DNA of 40,000 nt from Stramonita haemastoma (GCA_030674155.1 CM060319.1:2876068-2916067); one strand, 5' to 3'. Counted from the first letter of the stretch, positions 10,401 to 24,401 are shown. Translations and numbers: made by a program. The notes: generated by a model not told the origin, from the letters alone.

Positions 10401-10734
10401 ATATTTTGGTGTCGTCCCTACCATAAACTATTACTAATCCGTGTTCAAAAAGCCCAAAGACATTCAACTGCATGTCTTTCTTAATGAATCTTAACTGCAT
10501 ACAGATCCCAGAGCACCACCATTGTTCCTCTGTCTTGTTTTTGCTTTTTATGTGAGTGTTTCGTGCCTCTTCCTCCATAGCCCACAGTGTTCAACATGTC
10601 AGTGACATATTGTCCTTTCATCAAAGAATGATCACGTCCTGATTCCTGCAGTCAAACAGACTCGGTGAGGGGACTGCTATTTGGTGAGATTTGCAACAGG
10701 ACATTGATGGGTATTTCTGCCTTCTCCAGACAAT
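10401..10734. other. Unique DNA
   Basis: No gene recognised. The minus-strand open frame here includes a poly-Gly run from the C tract. Confidence 0.4.
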
Positions 10735-10950
10735 GTGACTGGGTGACCATTTTCCGCGCCTTGGCTTCAGTACAGTCCTCCCAGTTCTCCCAACTGTAAA
10801 TGGGTACCTACCCTATTTAGGGTCAGGGAAGGTAAAGCACGAGGGTGCCGCCCTCAATATGCTGGCCCCTAGAGAAGCTGAGGTCTCTAATGCCTCACTC
10901 CCCTACGACCACAAAAGTTATGGGACACCTTTACCTTTTTACTTTTACCA
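10735..10950 (+). mobile_element. SINE-F, 3' body
   Basis: Contains gtaaatgggtacctacccta, gggaaggtaaagcacgaggg, ctgaggtctctaatgcctca and gttatgggacacctttacct. As I recall it, this is a common mollusc SINE body. A second copy in inverse orientation is at 14828-14908. Confidence 0.65.
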
Positions 10951-11400
10951 TACAATGTGTTGACTGCTTGTGAATTTAAAAGACATGCTGGTCACTTCAC
11001 ATGCAGGTAAATGCATTTTAGTGAGCTCCACACTTTATACATGCGGAAGATGGCATGGTCAGGAAGCTCGTTTAATTAAATATCAGGATAATGGCGGGTA
11101 ATTTTGTTGTTGCTGCTGCTGCTGCTGCTGTTCACAGTGTTGTCAGTATTGTACCAGAGAAAGGACAGTAATCATGCAGTGTTGAAGAAGGGAACACTAT
11201 TAAAGATAGAGGAGTTGATACAACTCTCCTCCAGACGCCTGGAATGATATCAAAAGCACTGATGACACCTTATGTCGGAGTTCTTTTCTGTCTGTGTGGC
11301 AGAATGTTGAATGTCACCGCAGAGATCCACTGCACCGTGATTAGCCATCTGAGCGCCAGTATTTTAGATGATGTGATACTTAGTCTCGTGCGCCACATAC
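10951..11400. other. Unique DNA with a short CTG run
   Basis: A (GCT)n run lies at 11107-11133. No gene is recognised elsewhere in the interval. Confidence 0.5.
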
Positions 11401-11405
11401 AATTA

Positions 11406-11600
<195 letters not shown>

Positions 11601-11755
11601 AACACCTATATGCGCGCATATGAATACTTTCATGTGTGCGCGCGTAAGCGCACGAGCTGCATGTTCTCACACGTGTGAATGTGTGCGTATTTATGTGTTT
11701 GTACGTGATGGTAAGCCTTTCTGTAAGCGTACATGTTGTGCGTTTACTAGTCTTC

Positions 11756-11937
11756 ATGCTAGAACATCTTGTGCACACGTTAAAACCCGCCCCGCTTTTC
11801 AGAAGAGTAGGCCATTGTGTGCCGGTGGGACCGGATGACAAAATTGACAAAACTGTATACACACGGGGACTAGATGTAAAAAAACACATGAGTGCTTATT
11901 CCATTATCCTCGAAAAAAAGAATAAGATAAAAAATAA
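11756..11937 (+). mobile_element. SINE-A, core end to tail
   Basis: Starts in the core (tagaacatcttgtgcacacg), then the middle module (gccattgtgtgccggtggga) and terminal module (ggggactagatgt, then tccattatcctcg). 5'-truncated. Confidence 0.88.
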
Positions 11938-13000
11938 ATCAATGAAATATGCCTGTCTTTCTTCCTGTCGAAATGTGTGAATAATATCATTTTGTTCCTT
12001 GAAATAAATTATCCACGAACTGCTTCTCGTTCACCCGAACCAGCCATTCCAAAAGCATGCGTTTTCCAGTCACAGGGTGGCTTATTGCTCAGTGCTCGTT
12101 TATTATGGCCTCAAAATGACATACATAATGCGCAATACAAACAAACACTACTGATTTCATAATAACGAATTGCATATGTAAACCTCTACACAGTGCATAC
12201 TCGACTGCTTGCAAATGCTGACTCCGTGCGCGTTATTTGGACAAGGACAATTTCGCTTCTTGCACAGAAACACAGAAACATCATATTATAAGTACTGGAC
12301 GTTTTTGGCTCAATTCAGAGATAGCTCTTATTAAATCACCGTTTTCGTCGTTATTATAGTAACCGGCATCAGTATGTGTTAATCCAGACATTTGGGGAAT
12401 TATTTCCTATTTTTCTTATCTTTTTTATTATCTCGCTCTCTGAAGAGTCGTGTACAGACAGGCACTGCACTGAAGTTTTCAGGTCATGTCTTTGGGCAAG
12501 TTAATCCTGGCAGAGCTCATTCCTCTCTTGGTAATAAATTGCATGCTGGGTATGTTTGTGTTTCCGCAACTTATCAAATGCAGGTGTGAATCGCAAGATT
12601 TTTTCATATACATAATTATATGATCTTCTGTATGCGTATATGCTTTACAAGGGAATCTGAGCACTAGAAAGCCTTTACTCTGAGCAGACTTAAATAGAGA
12701 TCGTAAAAACTCCTCGCTTGATTCACCAGATGCCGCTGGTAAGATTGGAAACCAGAGTTTCCTGGGCCCACAGGATGAGAATCAGCTCTTCTCTTCTCAG
12801 TTGTAACGTCTGTCTTATGTCACAGAAATCATATCTTTGTATTTAATGATTATTTAAATATATGAAAAGAGAAGATTGTAAATGTTTCAAAATTGGTAAG
12901 GAATCCAACTTAGAGACAACGCTGCCTACACCGGGAGATAGAAATTATTAGTAATTTGTATAACATATTATGACGCGTTTTCTACTCATTTCTGTATTTG
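11938..13000. other. Unique AT-rich DNA
   Basis: No exon, RNA gene or repeat family is recognised over about 1 kb. Confidence 0.5.
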
Positions 13001-13001
13001 T

Positions 13002-13028
13002 TTGTTTTGTTTTGTTTTGTTTTGTTTG
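13002..13028. repeat. (TTTTG)n
   Basis: About five TTTTG units. Confidence 0.9.
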
Positions 13029-13389
13029 CTCTTTTGCAGACCACAACATCGAACGCATCAGTTATTAGCTATTGGTGTTTACCTCTCGCTGCGCCATATT
13101 TTTCTGTCTGTGCGTTTCGAAATCCATATTGCTATGCTTTTTTATGTTAAACTAAATAAACAAAAAATATCTCTTTCAAAAAAGATCTTTTCAGGGTATT
13201 AAGAGGGGGGGGTTCTTGGTAAACACGTACCTATCTCATTTTCCCTCGCTATGAAATAATTTGATACATACTAGTACCAATAGCAAAAAAATACAGATTT
13301 GAAGTTTTGGCTCAGAAAGATGGCAAACTGTTCAGCTTTGTTTTGCAAGCTCTCCTTCTCTGTCTGCGTCTGTCTCTCTGTCTCTCTCT

Positions 13390-13466
<77 letters not shown>
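13390..13466. repeat. (GT)n array
   Basis: Pure GT, flanked by CT-rich DNA on the left and GA/GACA-like DNA on the right. Confidence 0.97.
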
Positions 13467-13845
13467 CTGAGAGAGGGGGTAGAGAGACAGAGACAGACGC
13501 AGCGACAGAGAAACAGATAAAAAGACAAATGAAAGTCGATCGACAGAAAGTGAAAGATGTAATCCATTCAGGGAACAGGAGGAGGGAGGACCTAACACTA
13601 CACTCCAGCACATCAGCAGAACACTCACAGAACAACAGGGACCGTGAAAATGGCATTTCTGTGTCGGGCAGTGGGGAGTGGAACCCACAGCTCTTTAGAC
13701 ACCAGTCTGCTGTCTGTGGTGAATTCAGCTTTCCTGTTCTCCAGTGATAACAGAGGCTGCAGTGTTTGCTTTTCCTCTACTCTTGGGCAGACTAAGTTTC
13801 CCGATTAAAGAACCGAACTGATCTGTGTAGTAACAGGTTAGTTAA

Positions 13846-14130
13846 AAGTTAAAGTCTGCCCGAGCCTAAGGCTCACAGGCCGGTGCTTATCCCGGTTTCT
13901 GAGGCGTTAAGCGACTGAGTCATAGACTCCCCCTGGATAGGACGCCAGTCTATCGCAGGGTTAACCCCCAACACAAGGTTAGTACCATTTTACACTGGGT
14001 GGGGTGAGAAAATAGCCGTAAAGTGCCTTTTCCAAGGGCACAACGCCATAGCCGAAAGCTGGGATCGAACCCGCAAACTTTAGATTACGAGTCCAACGCC
14101 CTAACCACTAGACTACAGCGGCGGCATGTG
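13846..14130 (-). mobile_element. SINE-D, near full length
   Basis: On the minus strand, A box TAGTCTAGTGG (14115-14105) and B box GGGTTCGATCCC (14072-14061). The body contains cccttggaaaaggcacttta, ctggcgtcctatccaggggg and gggataagcaccggcctgtg. It has no SINE-A core. The head is well preserved. Confidence 0.85.
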
Positions 14131-14376
14131 TAGTAACCGGGCATAGGGTCAAATCTCAGCTAAGGTTTTTCTACGATTGAATTTTTCTCACCACCTCTCC
14201 CTCCCCCCTCCCCTCCTTTCAAAACTACCCTGTCTCTCAGGAGATGGCTTACTGGTTCTGAGTCTTTCCATTGCACATCTCTCAGACAAGACTGTACTCT
14301 AACATCTCATGTCCAGATACAAAAAAAACATAAGTCTTTTGTACATGTTTATGTCCCATACATCTTATACATACTG

Positions 14377-14430
14377 TATTGTGTTGTATTGTTTTGTATT
14401 AAGTTGTATTGCATTGTATTGTATTGTATG
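14377..14430. repeat. (TTGTA)n, imperfect
   Basis: TTGTA/TTGTG pentamers. Confidence 0.9.
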
Positions 14431-14556
14431 CCGCTTAAAGTCACGGCAGACTTCTCTGTGTGAAATTCAAGCTGTTCTACCGTCGCCACATGAGCAACGC
14501 CATCCATTTTTCTTTGTCTGAATGTGCATTTGTTTCCCTATCATAGTGGCTTCTTT

Positions 14557-14621
14557 CTACAGAATTTTGCCAGGGATAACTCTCTGGTTGCCTTGAGTTC
14601 TTTCACATGCGCCAAGTGTAG
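14557..14621 (-). mobile_element. SINE-B 3' module fragment
   Basis: Reverse complement reads gcgcatgtgaaagaactcaa, then ggcaac and tccctggcaaaattctgt. It matches the SINE-B module at 1122-1175. Confidence 0.7.
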
Positions 14622-14827
14622 CAGTGCATGGCAGCTCCTGCCCGTGGGATGGAGGACACGCCCATTCTGAAAAGAAGGCAAGAGATGGGCAGAACGGTGC
14701 ACAGAATGACAGCCAAGATACGGCTGCAGACCTCCTAGTCAGACCGGCAACAAGATGCCTTGACGACATCAAGAAACACATGGGCGAGTGCTGGACATCA
14801 CTTGTAGAGCAGGTAAAATAGGGCAGC
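14622..14827. other. GC-richer unique segment between two SINE pieces
   Basis: Open on both strands, with the plus frame ending MGECWTSLVEQVK. It is flanked by SINE-B and SINE-F fragments. A gene fragment or uncharacterised repeat interior is possible, but no call is made. Confidence 0.3.
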
Positions 14828-14908
14828 AGGTAAAGGTGTTCCCATAACCTTTGCGGTCGTTGGAGAGCGAGACATCGCAGACCTCAGTTTTTCCAAGGGC
14901 CAGCATAA
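14828..14908 (-). mobile_element. SINE-F fragment, inverse orientation
   Basis: Reverse complement contains ctgaggtctgcgatgtctcg and ggttatgggaacacctttac. It aligns with 10857-10940. Confidence 0.65.
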
Positions 14909-14940
14909 TTATAATTCCTTCTCTACTCTTTGTTTAAACA

Positions 14941-14945
14941 CGTGT

Positions 14946-15017
<72 letters not shown>

Positions 15018-15027
15018 TGTGTGTGTG

Positions 15028-15100
<73 letters not shown>
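14941..15100. repeat. (GT)n followed by (GA)n
   Basis: About 90 bp of GT, with two GG slips, joins about 68 bp of pure GA at gtgtgag. Confidence 0.97.
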
Positions 15101-15103
<3 letters not shown>

Positions 15104-15160
15104 TTTTCCTTACAGTCGAGCGCTTGTGACGTCCTGAAACAAAGATCAGTGAAAAGCACT

Positions 15161-15808
15161 GCACTAGATAACAATGCAGTTTACACTGCACTAGATAACA
15201 ATACAGTTTACACTGTACTAGATAACAATGCAGTTTACACTGCACTAGATAACAATACAGTTTACACTGTTCTAGATAACAATACAGTTTACACTGCACT
15301 AGATAACAATACAGTTGACACTGTACTAGATAACAATACAGTTAACACTGCACTAGATAACAATACAGTTGACACTGTACTAGATAACAATACAGTTTAC
15401 ACTGCACTAGATAACAATACAGTTTACACTGCACTAGATAACAATACAGTTTACACTGCACTAGATAACAATACAGTTGACACTGTACTAGATAACAATA
15501 CAGTTTACACTGCACTAGATAACAATACAGTTTACACTGCACTAGATAACAATACAGTTTACACTGCACTAGATAACAATACAGTTTACACTGTACTAGA
15601 AAACAATACAGTTTACACTGCACTAGATAACAATACAGTTTACACTGTACTAGAAAACAATGCAGTTTACACTGTACTAGATAACAATACAGTTGACACT
15701 GTACTAGATAACAATACAGTTGACACTGTACTAGATAACAATACAGTTGACACTGTACTAGATAACAATACAGTTGACACTGTACTAGATAACAATGCAG
15801 TTTACAAC
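15161..15808. repeat. 27-bp minisatellite, 24 copies
   Basis: The unit contains actgcactagataacaatac, then agtttac. There are 24 units and all are 27 bp. Variation is limited to a few sites (gcact/gtact/gttct, aatac/aatgc, gtttac/gttgac/gttaac, gataac/gaaaac). The unit length keeps long frames open on both strands (LDNNTVYTV; CYLVQCKLY). No start, splice or promoter evidence supports a gene. Confidence 0.96.
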
Positions 15809-15954
15809 TAGAGAAACGCAACCAGTTCAATGAAAACGGCAAACTTGACGTGATCTGTACAACTGACGTGTGACACAGTGTTTACGCTGCCAAGGACTGT
15901 CAGAAAGAAGACAGACGGGTGATTTTTAAGAACTAGAGCCTATCTGTACAAGGT

Positions 15955-16095
15955 GACAGGTTGGCCACAGGCTACATACCCGTCTACAGAACGAAAAGTC
16001 GCGGGTTCACTTCCCGTCATTTCCCCGAAGTCGGTATACGGCTTCCGTGGGCAAGAATGGTCAGACAAGAAATATCTCACCATTGATGAAACCCG
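15955..16095 (+). mobile_element. Possible tRNA-headed SINE
   Basis: A-box-like TTGGCCACAGGC is followed about 30 nt later by B box gggttcacttccc (16003-16015), then ccccgaagtcggta and gacaagaaatatctcac. The family is uncertain. Confidence 0.45.
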
Positions 16096-16149
16096 GAGAT
16101 CTAACCGAGGAACGAAAAAATAAATCCCATAATATATATGCCTTGTGTG

Positions 16150-17795
<1,646 letters not shown>

Positions 17796-17877
<82 letters not shown>

Positions 17878-17908
17878 CACACACACACACACACACACAC
17901 AACACACA

Positions 17909-17955
<47 letters not shown>
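17796..17955. repeat. (GTCT)n-(CT)n-(CA)n compound array
   Basis: GTCT to about 17842, CT to about 17872, then CA with AAC/ACC slips. The order is the same as at 39014-39246. Confidence 0.97.
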
Positions 17956-17956
<1 letters not shown>

Positions 17957-19040
17957 GCCCTTCCGGTCACCCATCCCATGACAGTGTACTTACTATGAAA
18001 ACAACACAAAAATTGCAATTAAAAAAAAACTGAACACGACCACCAAACTGTTTGAACTGCATATAATCATGTACTGGTGCATACAGTGACATATTATGAT
18101 TATCGTAACGTTAACCTGTGACCAACTTATCTTTAAACCAACACACAAACAAAACACAAAGGCTGATGTACAGTCACTGAGTTCTGAAGCTTGTTGGGCA
18201 TCAGTTACACACATCCTACCCTGTTTCAATCCCAATCGCTATCACACATGTCACATTTGATTTTAAAAAACCTAATGAAATTAATATGGCAGGCGCAAGT
18301 AAGAAAACTATGAAATGAGACCACATAATTGTAAGTGTAGCAAAAGTAAAATCTTAAGCTATAGGTCGCATATAAAAACCTTTATTTTGAGTATTCTGTC
18401 GCTGCTGCAACTTGAACTATGGCAAAAACGTTAGTAAAACTGAATTTAAGTACACATCTGTCTATAGATATAAAGCAGCATGCCGAGATCAGAGCAATAG
18501 AGTTGATGTAGACTATGAGTCAGTAGGCTAGATAACTTCAAACAGGGAAAAGGTGAATAACAAGTTCAAATTCATGCTATACAACAATCTGAAAAATATG
18601 TTTTCTTGTAATTTTCAGGCCTGCCTTCCTACGACTGAATTGTTCATATCTTAGACGTTGACCTAATCAATGGTATTTTATATGCACAGAGAGTGCACTA
18701 CTGATAACACTCAAATAATTGAAAGTATAGAACGCCGCGCGTGCACACACACACACACACGCACACACGCACACATTCTGAATCATTACTAGTTCCGAAC
18801 CAAGCAGTAAAAACATTTTCATAGGCAAACAGAACAAATCAATCAAACAAACAAGCTAACAAAAAAAAAAAATCAAGCCTAAAACGAAAATGAAAAAATA
18901 CTAATCAACGACTTGCCTATACTAGAAATTCATGACATAAATGCAATATTGAAGGTAAAATCAGATAACGTACTAAAAACCTAAAGAACATGGTACTACT
19001 TTACTACCTGTATTTGTTTTCTTCCATCATCTACATCATA
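17956..19040. other. AT-rich unique DNA
   Basis: Only a short (CA)n at 18739-18775 is seen. No gene is recognised. Confidence 0.5.
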
Positions 19041-19180
19041 ACATCACCATCACATCATCGTCGTCATCATCATCAGTACTTAACTTTTATAGTCGTCAGA
19101 GGACCGATTGTAGAGGAATCGTCATCATCATTACATCATTATCATTTTCATAATCAATCATCATCATCAATCCAATCATC
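19041..19180. repeat. Degenerate ATC triplet region
   Basis: Scattered CATCAT/CATCGTCGTCATC runs. Confidence 0.75.
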
Positions 19181-19295
19181 ACCCCTTAACTCTTAATCAT
19201 ATATCAGAGGACCACATTGCAGAAGAAGCAGACATTCTTCACCAGGTTCTTCGTCAGTGGCTGTCGTCTGCTTAAGAGATCTACAAAAGAACTAT

Positions 19296-19530
19296 ACTAC
19301 TACCATTATCTGACACACAGAAACAACAGTAACAACTGGTCATTACTACCATTATCTGACACACAGAAACAACAGTAACAACTGGTCATCACTACCATTA
19401 TCTGACACACAGAAACAACAGTAACAACTGGTCAGAAAAATAACTACCATTATCTGACACACAGAAACAACAGTAACAACTGGTCATTACTACCATTATC
19501 TGACACACAGAAACAACAGTAACAACTGGT
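19296..19530. repeat. 46-bp minisatellite, 5 copies
   Basis: Units share taccattatctgacacacag and aaacaacagtaacaactggt. The fourth carries a small insertion (cagaaaaataac). Confidence 0.95.
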
Positions 19531-19693
19531 GAGTTTTGTGACTTTATGACACTCTTAGGGCAAGACACTGCAAAGCATTTCATAGAAAACAGTGGAAAAA
19601 AAGAATAAAATAAAAACGCAGATGCAGGCATTGTGGCACAGAATGCCATTGCTGTTTCGGCCTGCACAGTCACATTAGACGCTGCCTGCCTCT

Positions 19694-19758
19694 GTCAATG
19701 TCAGTGACAATGTCAGTGTCAGTGTCAATGTCAGTGTCAGTGTCAATGTCAGTGCCAT
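19694..19758. repeat. TGTCAG/TGTCAA hexamer array with 18-bp period
   Basis: Units of tgtcaatgtcagtgtcag. Confidence 0.9.
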
Positions 19759-19968
19759 CAGGTGGATGCTGACTGTTGGCTGCCCAAGCCATGCTGACGT
19801 GGCACTGTCGAAGGCCAACAAAAAGTCAAGCAAATACGGAACAGTTGCCTCAACTTTGACGCCAAATGTTATCTAGAAATACGTCACATTACTCATTCAG
19901 TACAGTCACGTGAAACTGGTCGAAAAAGTAACGCTGTCTTGCGCGAGCACATGCATGCACGCACGTAG

Positions 19969-19969
<1 letters not shown>

Positions 19970-20004
<35 letters not shown>
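19970..20004. repeat. (CA)n array
   Basis: Pure CA. Confidence 0.95.
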
Positions 20005-20006
<2 letters not shown>

Positions 20007-20768
20007 GACTGATATAGCTGTCTGCATAATTATGAAGTTTGCAACCTGACTAATGTAAGAATGATAATGGACGTTATCGAGCACACACGTTCAAAAAGCA
20101 ACTATGCGCTCACTATTTTGTGTTAACAAACTGAAAGCGACTGTTAGTAAAAGCTGACATGCCACACATCTTCTTTTTCAATAACTCGCCAAAGAACATT
20201 TTCTGTTCATCTTAAACTGTTTATGAAACAATGGAAGAACACATATACGACGCAAGGACTACACAGAAAACAAACATCACACGGCAAACTGGTACAAGTC
20301 TTAGAATGGCATATAGCTATGAAAGCTATGTGCGTATGTATTGTAACAGTATAAATTATGATACTAATGGCTTATTCAAACGTGTTTTTAAGCTGCAATA
20401 CTCAGTTCATGGCAGGCCAAATGTTCAGTCCGTCTGATGTAGGGTTAAGTGTGACGTCACCGGCAACGGCCATATATTTTAACGGAGAAAATGTATGCAT
20501 TTTTCTTCTCTTTTTGTTGTAATTTTTGCTAAAAAGGATTCCATGCCTGAACTCGTTTTCTCTGTTCAAAATCTGTGGTCATCTTCCTTGAACAAGGGGA
20601 AGCATGTGGACAGTGCCTGTGGCATCACAACTTCCCAACTACAAAAGGATTGAACTTCTACCCTCGTATTGTTTGGGGCAAGACTTTGTAGGAGATGACT
20701 TATTCCATGTTACACTCTGAAAGACAGCGTTGGGTTACTGTCCTTGCTAGTAATATGCATGCAATGCA
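20005..20768. other. Unique DNA with a palindromic CRE-like site
   Basis: TGACGTCA at 20452-20459 lies next to ccggcaacggccatatattt. No exon is recognised. An 8-bp site is expected about once by chance in this length. Confidence 0.4.
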
Positions 20769-20770
20769 TG

Positions 20771-20794
20771 CGTGTGTGTGTGTGTGCGCGCGCA

Positions 20795-20825
<31 letters not shown>

Positions 20826-20875
20826 CACACACACACACAAACACACACACACACGCACGCACACATGCATGCATG
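20771..20875. repeat. (GT)n/(GC)n to (CA)n array
   Basis: GT switches through cgcgcgcac to CA, so the two halves are inversely complementary and could fold on themselves. Confidence 0.93.
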
Positions 20876-21021
20876 TAGTTTTGCATGCTGAAATCTGCCA
20901 ACAAACGATGGTTACTTAAGCCACTGTGGTGAACAACAGTGCAAGGTTTATGCAACAAGCAATGTGCCCGTAACAACCCAAATGAATCTCATTCTGCTCC
21001 ACCGAGTAAGGGAGAAGGTAA

Positions 21022-21041
21022 GGGGGGGGGGGGGGGGGGGG
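21022..21041. repeat. Poly(dG) tract, 20 bp
   Basis: Uninterrupted G20, the longest G/C homopolymer in the window. Confidence 0.97.
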
Positions 21042-21249
21042 TTAAGAGGAAGAGAAGGGTTACAGGGAAAGGGGGAAAGGAAGGGGACGACCTGTGGAAA
21101 GCTTTTCAAACAAAATGTGAATAGTTTTTACTTTAATGTGAAAAGATAGCAAACTCAGGGTGTTTTTTAAAAATCATTTATCAAATGTGACGTTTTCAGA
21201 TAACATTTTCGCAATCCCAACTCCAAGTTGATGAAGAATCACCTTCCTT

Positions 21250-21460
21250 CATGAATACACACGGTACATTTCCTAACTCTCTTGGTTGTTAGAGCACCCT
21301 CCTGTCAGAATACACACGGTACATTTCCTAACCTCTCCTTTGCTTGTTAAATGCACACCCTCCTGTCATGAATACACACGGTACATTTCCTAACCTCTCC
21401 TTGCTGTTAGAATGCACCTCCTGTCATGAATACACACGGTACATTTCCTAACCTCTCCTT
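21250..21460. repeat. About 60-bp tandem repeat, 4 copies
   Basis: The anchor aatacacacggtacatttcc occurs at 21253 (first base offset), 21309, 21370 and 21429, each followed by taac and ctcct-rich sequence with indels. Confidence 0.9.
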
Positions 21461-22490
21461 TGTTTGTTGTTTTTTTTAGAATCCCCAGCGAGTCAGAATA
21501 AGCATGCTCAATATTTCTACGTTCCAAACACTGTGGTTCATACGATACTTTGTGCTTTGTTGTTGTTTGTGTACTAGACCCATCAAATACAGGCTGGTTA
21601 TTATTATTTTTATAAAACAACAACACAGTAATCAACAAATCATTTATACCTCAGTTTTCAGAAAATTTCGCTTTGTAATGGAGTTTTTAAACAAACACGT
21701 TTTTTTAATGTTTCTTTTTCTTTAATCATTTTCACTTCAGTTTTTCTTCTTTGTCGGGGTTGGGGTGGGGGCTACTGTAAACGGATTTTATCAATAATTT
21801 TGGAGTTTACACGGTGTAGCCGGGAAAAAAATCCACAAAATCATTCTACCGTAGGTATGGCATTGAAATTTAATTGATATAAGATTGCAAGACATATCGG
21901 GGTTGTAGCCATATCCTTTGTTTTATAATTAAACATGTTCAAACATTTTCTTTGCTTTAAACTTTCCAAAACTTTTATACAAAAAAAAGCAAAATACATT
22001 GGAACTGTTGCATAACAGTAACCTCAACTTAACCTCAACTCTCAGGGAATAGCTTCATTTAAATTCGTCAGATACGAAACCATGCGTCTACATTCTTTAT
22101 TGCAAAAACATCTCCATCGCAAACTTGCTGACTCACACGCATTTTTTTTTGCGGCAATGTACAAAAAGCTTCCAGGGGCAAATAGCCTGAAACGAAAGTT
22201 TGCTGTTGTTTTGGGGTTTTTTGTTTTTTTGTTGGGTTTTTTTGTTTGTTTTGTTTGGTTTTTTTAGGGGGGGGGGGTGCGAAATGAAGTCTGCCAGTTT
22301 TTCAATATTGTGTGTAGTGTTTGTGTCTGACTCATTTTTTCCAGTTTGTACGGTGTTACGGGGGTGTGTGGTGTGTGTGTGTGTGTGTGAAAATCACAAC
22401 CAGACATCAACAATGCAGAAGAACATTGCAGAAAGGCAGCAGGGGCCACACACACACACACACAACACCTCCCTGTGTTACTGTATTCTC
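21461..22490. other. AT-rich DNA with a G/T-rich block
   Basis: Strand-asymmetric TTTTGGGG/TTTTG-rich DNA lies at 22200-22277 and ends in a G12-type run. A short (CA)n is at 22448-22465. No gene is recognised. Confidence 0.5.
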
Positions 22491-22495
22491 TGCAG

Positions 22496-22633
22496 GCTAA
22501 AGGGGCCCGCTATGGCATGGCCTATAGTTATCTTGTTGCCATGTCTCCTGTGACCGTTGTGGTTACACTACAGACATACTTTCTGCATAAACGCTGCAGT
22601 GTAGTCTTGCTTTCTTATCACCGGGGCAACTGA
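22496..22633 (+). CDS. Weak candidate 3'-terminal exon, unknown protein
   Basis: Seen: a pyrimidine-rich acceptor (gttactgtattctctgcag) ends at 22495. It is followed by a 45-codon open frame beginning AKGARYGMAYSYLVAM and ending LLSYHRGN before TGA, with AATAAA at 22636-22641 just after the stop. The middle part is hydrophobic (a stretch around SPVTVVVTLQTYFL) and could be a membrane segment. No upstream exon was found and the phase is unknown. An open run this short arises by chance about one time in ten, so this is only a candidate. I do not recognise the protein. It overlaps a 60-residue minus-strand open frame (22568-22750) that looks less convincing. Confidence 0.18.
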   Translation, partial: AKGARYGMAYSYLVAMSPVTVVVTLQTYFLHKRCSVVLLSYHRGN

Positions 22634-22641
22634 GCAATAAA

Positions 22642-24040
22642 CACACCATTTATTTGTGCACCCAGACTGCACTTCAATTAGTACGCTTTCCGAATATTTT
22701 GCAACACTGCTTTCGAGCCACGGAACAATGCTAACTGCGTTACATTTCAATTCAGAGACACAGTAAGCAGTTCTGCCTGAAGCTTAGCCTATCATTTTCT
22801 ATCGGATTTCCATGCTGCTCCCTTTTTACAATACACATTTGGCATTCATATGGAACTGTAATCCTCCATCCACATTTCCAGATAACTCAATTTTCAAAAT
22901 GTAGTTATAGTGTTTCATCCATTTGGATGCTCAGGTTTCATCGAGATTGCCACAGTTGTTTTTTTATTAAACAGCCCCATTTTTGCATTTTTCAAATATT
23001 GAATAACTCAGCAAAAAAGTTATGACTTTTCTTTTCAAAATGTTCTCCTTGCATCGATTCTGCATAAAGAGAGCTGTCTAACTCGACCTGTACAATACAG
23101 TCACAGGTCTGTATCCAAACAGCTGCACACTTGTTTTTTTTCATAAAGAAATAAATTTATAGTTTCTGACAGATAAAAATAGGGGAGGGGGGGGGGCCGC
23201 TGCTTCGTGGTGACGTGCTTCTTCCCCGTGGACACCAGCCCAGGTTTTGATGTTAACAAGTTTGCCATGACTAAAAGAGATGTAACACACGACATAAATA
23301 ACCAACACACAAACTGTTATGCAAGTATGATACTGAGTTTGGTAGGACGTGAATTTCAGCATTCAATACAAATCTCGTGCATATCTTGTGTAATACATAT
23401 TGCAGGGGTCCAGTATTTGGTGATTATGATATCCACAGGTTTTCTTGCTGTACAGAATGAATAAATGCTGTTGTATTTATTTTTTTTTTGTTATAACTCA
23501 TTACAGATGGTGGTGAAGAGAAGAGTACAATATATTGAAAATAAGGGAAAAGAAGATCATTTAAGATGAAAGCAGACAGTAAGGATGCTTAATTACAAAC
23601 TATAAAACAAACATTGCCTGTCTTTTATTGGTTTAAAGTTATTAGTATCAATACAGCAATAACACTAGGCTATAAAGCTATAAAGCTAATCTTGACTGTT
23701 TTTTTATTAACCCAAAAATATTTAAAATAAAATCAAGACCAACACAGCCAAGCTGGCTACCCACTGACGTACTTTTCTTACTCCAATATCTACCCAGCTA
23801 CAGACATTACAACAAAATCGCTTCACGGGGTCTACAAAAATATGAAAATAAAAAAACTGAAAACTTTGAAACTATGTTGATAACATCTTATCTTTAAACA
23901 GCTGCTAAGTAGGAACAGTGACGACTACTAAAACAATGCAGTCCATTATAATGTCTTAAGCACATTACTGGTTCTTGGTTTTTCTGGCTATTTTTTAACA
24001 TCCATTGCAAACAAATTTGTATATACAGCATGCACACGTA
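22642..24040. other. AT-rich unique DNA
   Basis: No exon or repeat family was recognised over about 1.4 kb. A C/G run lies at 23184-23196. Confidence 0.5.
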
Positions 24041-24042
24041 AG

Positions 24043-24103
24043 CACACGCACACGCACACACACACACACGCACGCACGCACACACACGCACGCACACACA
24101 CAT

Positions 24104-24187
<84 letters not shown>
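24043..24187. repeat. (CA)n array with CGCA interruptions
   Basis: The last about 80 bp are pure CA. Confidence 0.97.
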
Positions 24188-24188
<1 letters not shown>

Positions 24189-24401
24189 AGTTCGTCGTAT
24201 TTTTGACAGACTGCGGTGAACATACAGTTAAAAACTACACATACATAATTATGTTTATATAAAGTTCAACGTTAACAAGCTGCACATAGACAAACAACAC
24301 ACACACACACACAACACAAAGCATCAGTAAGCCTTATTGCATTCAGTAGCCAATAAAGCATCGAATATGAGTCACACTATAAAACCCCACACTTTGTAAT
24401 G

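Noticed and set aside
14930..15811. 293-codon open frame with LDNNTVYT repeats as a repeat protein
   Set aside because: It starts inside a (GT)n(GA)n microsatellite, the 27-bp unit keeps frames open on both strands, and there is no splice or promoter context.
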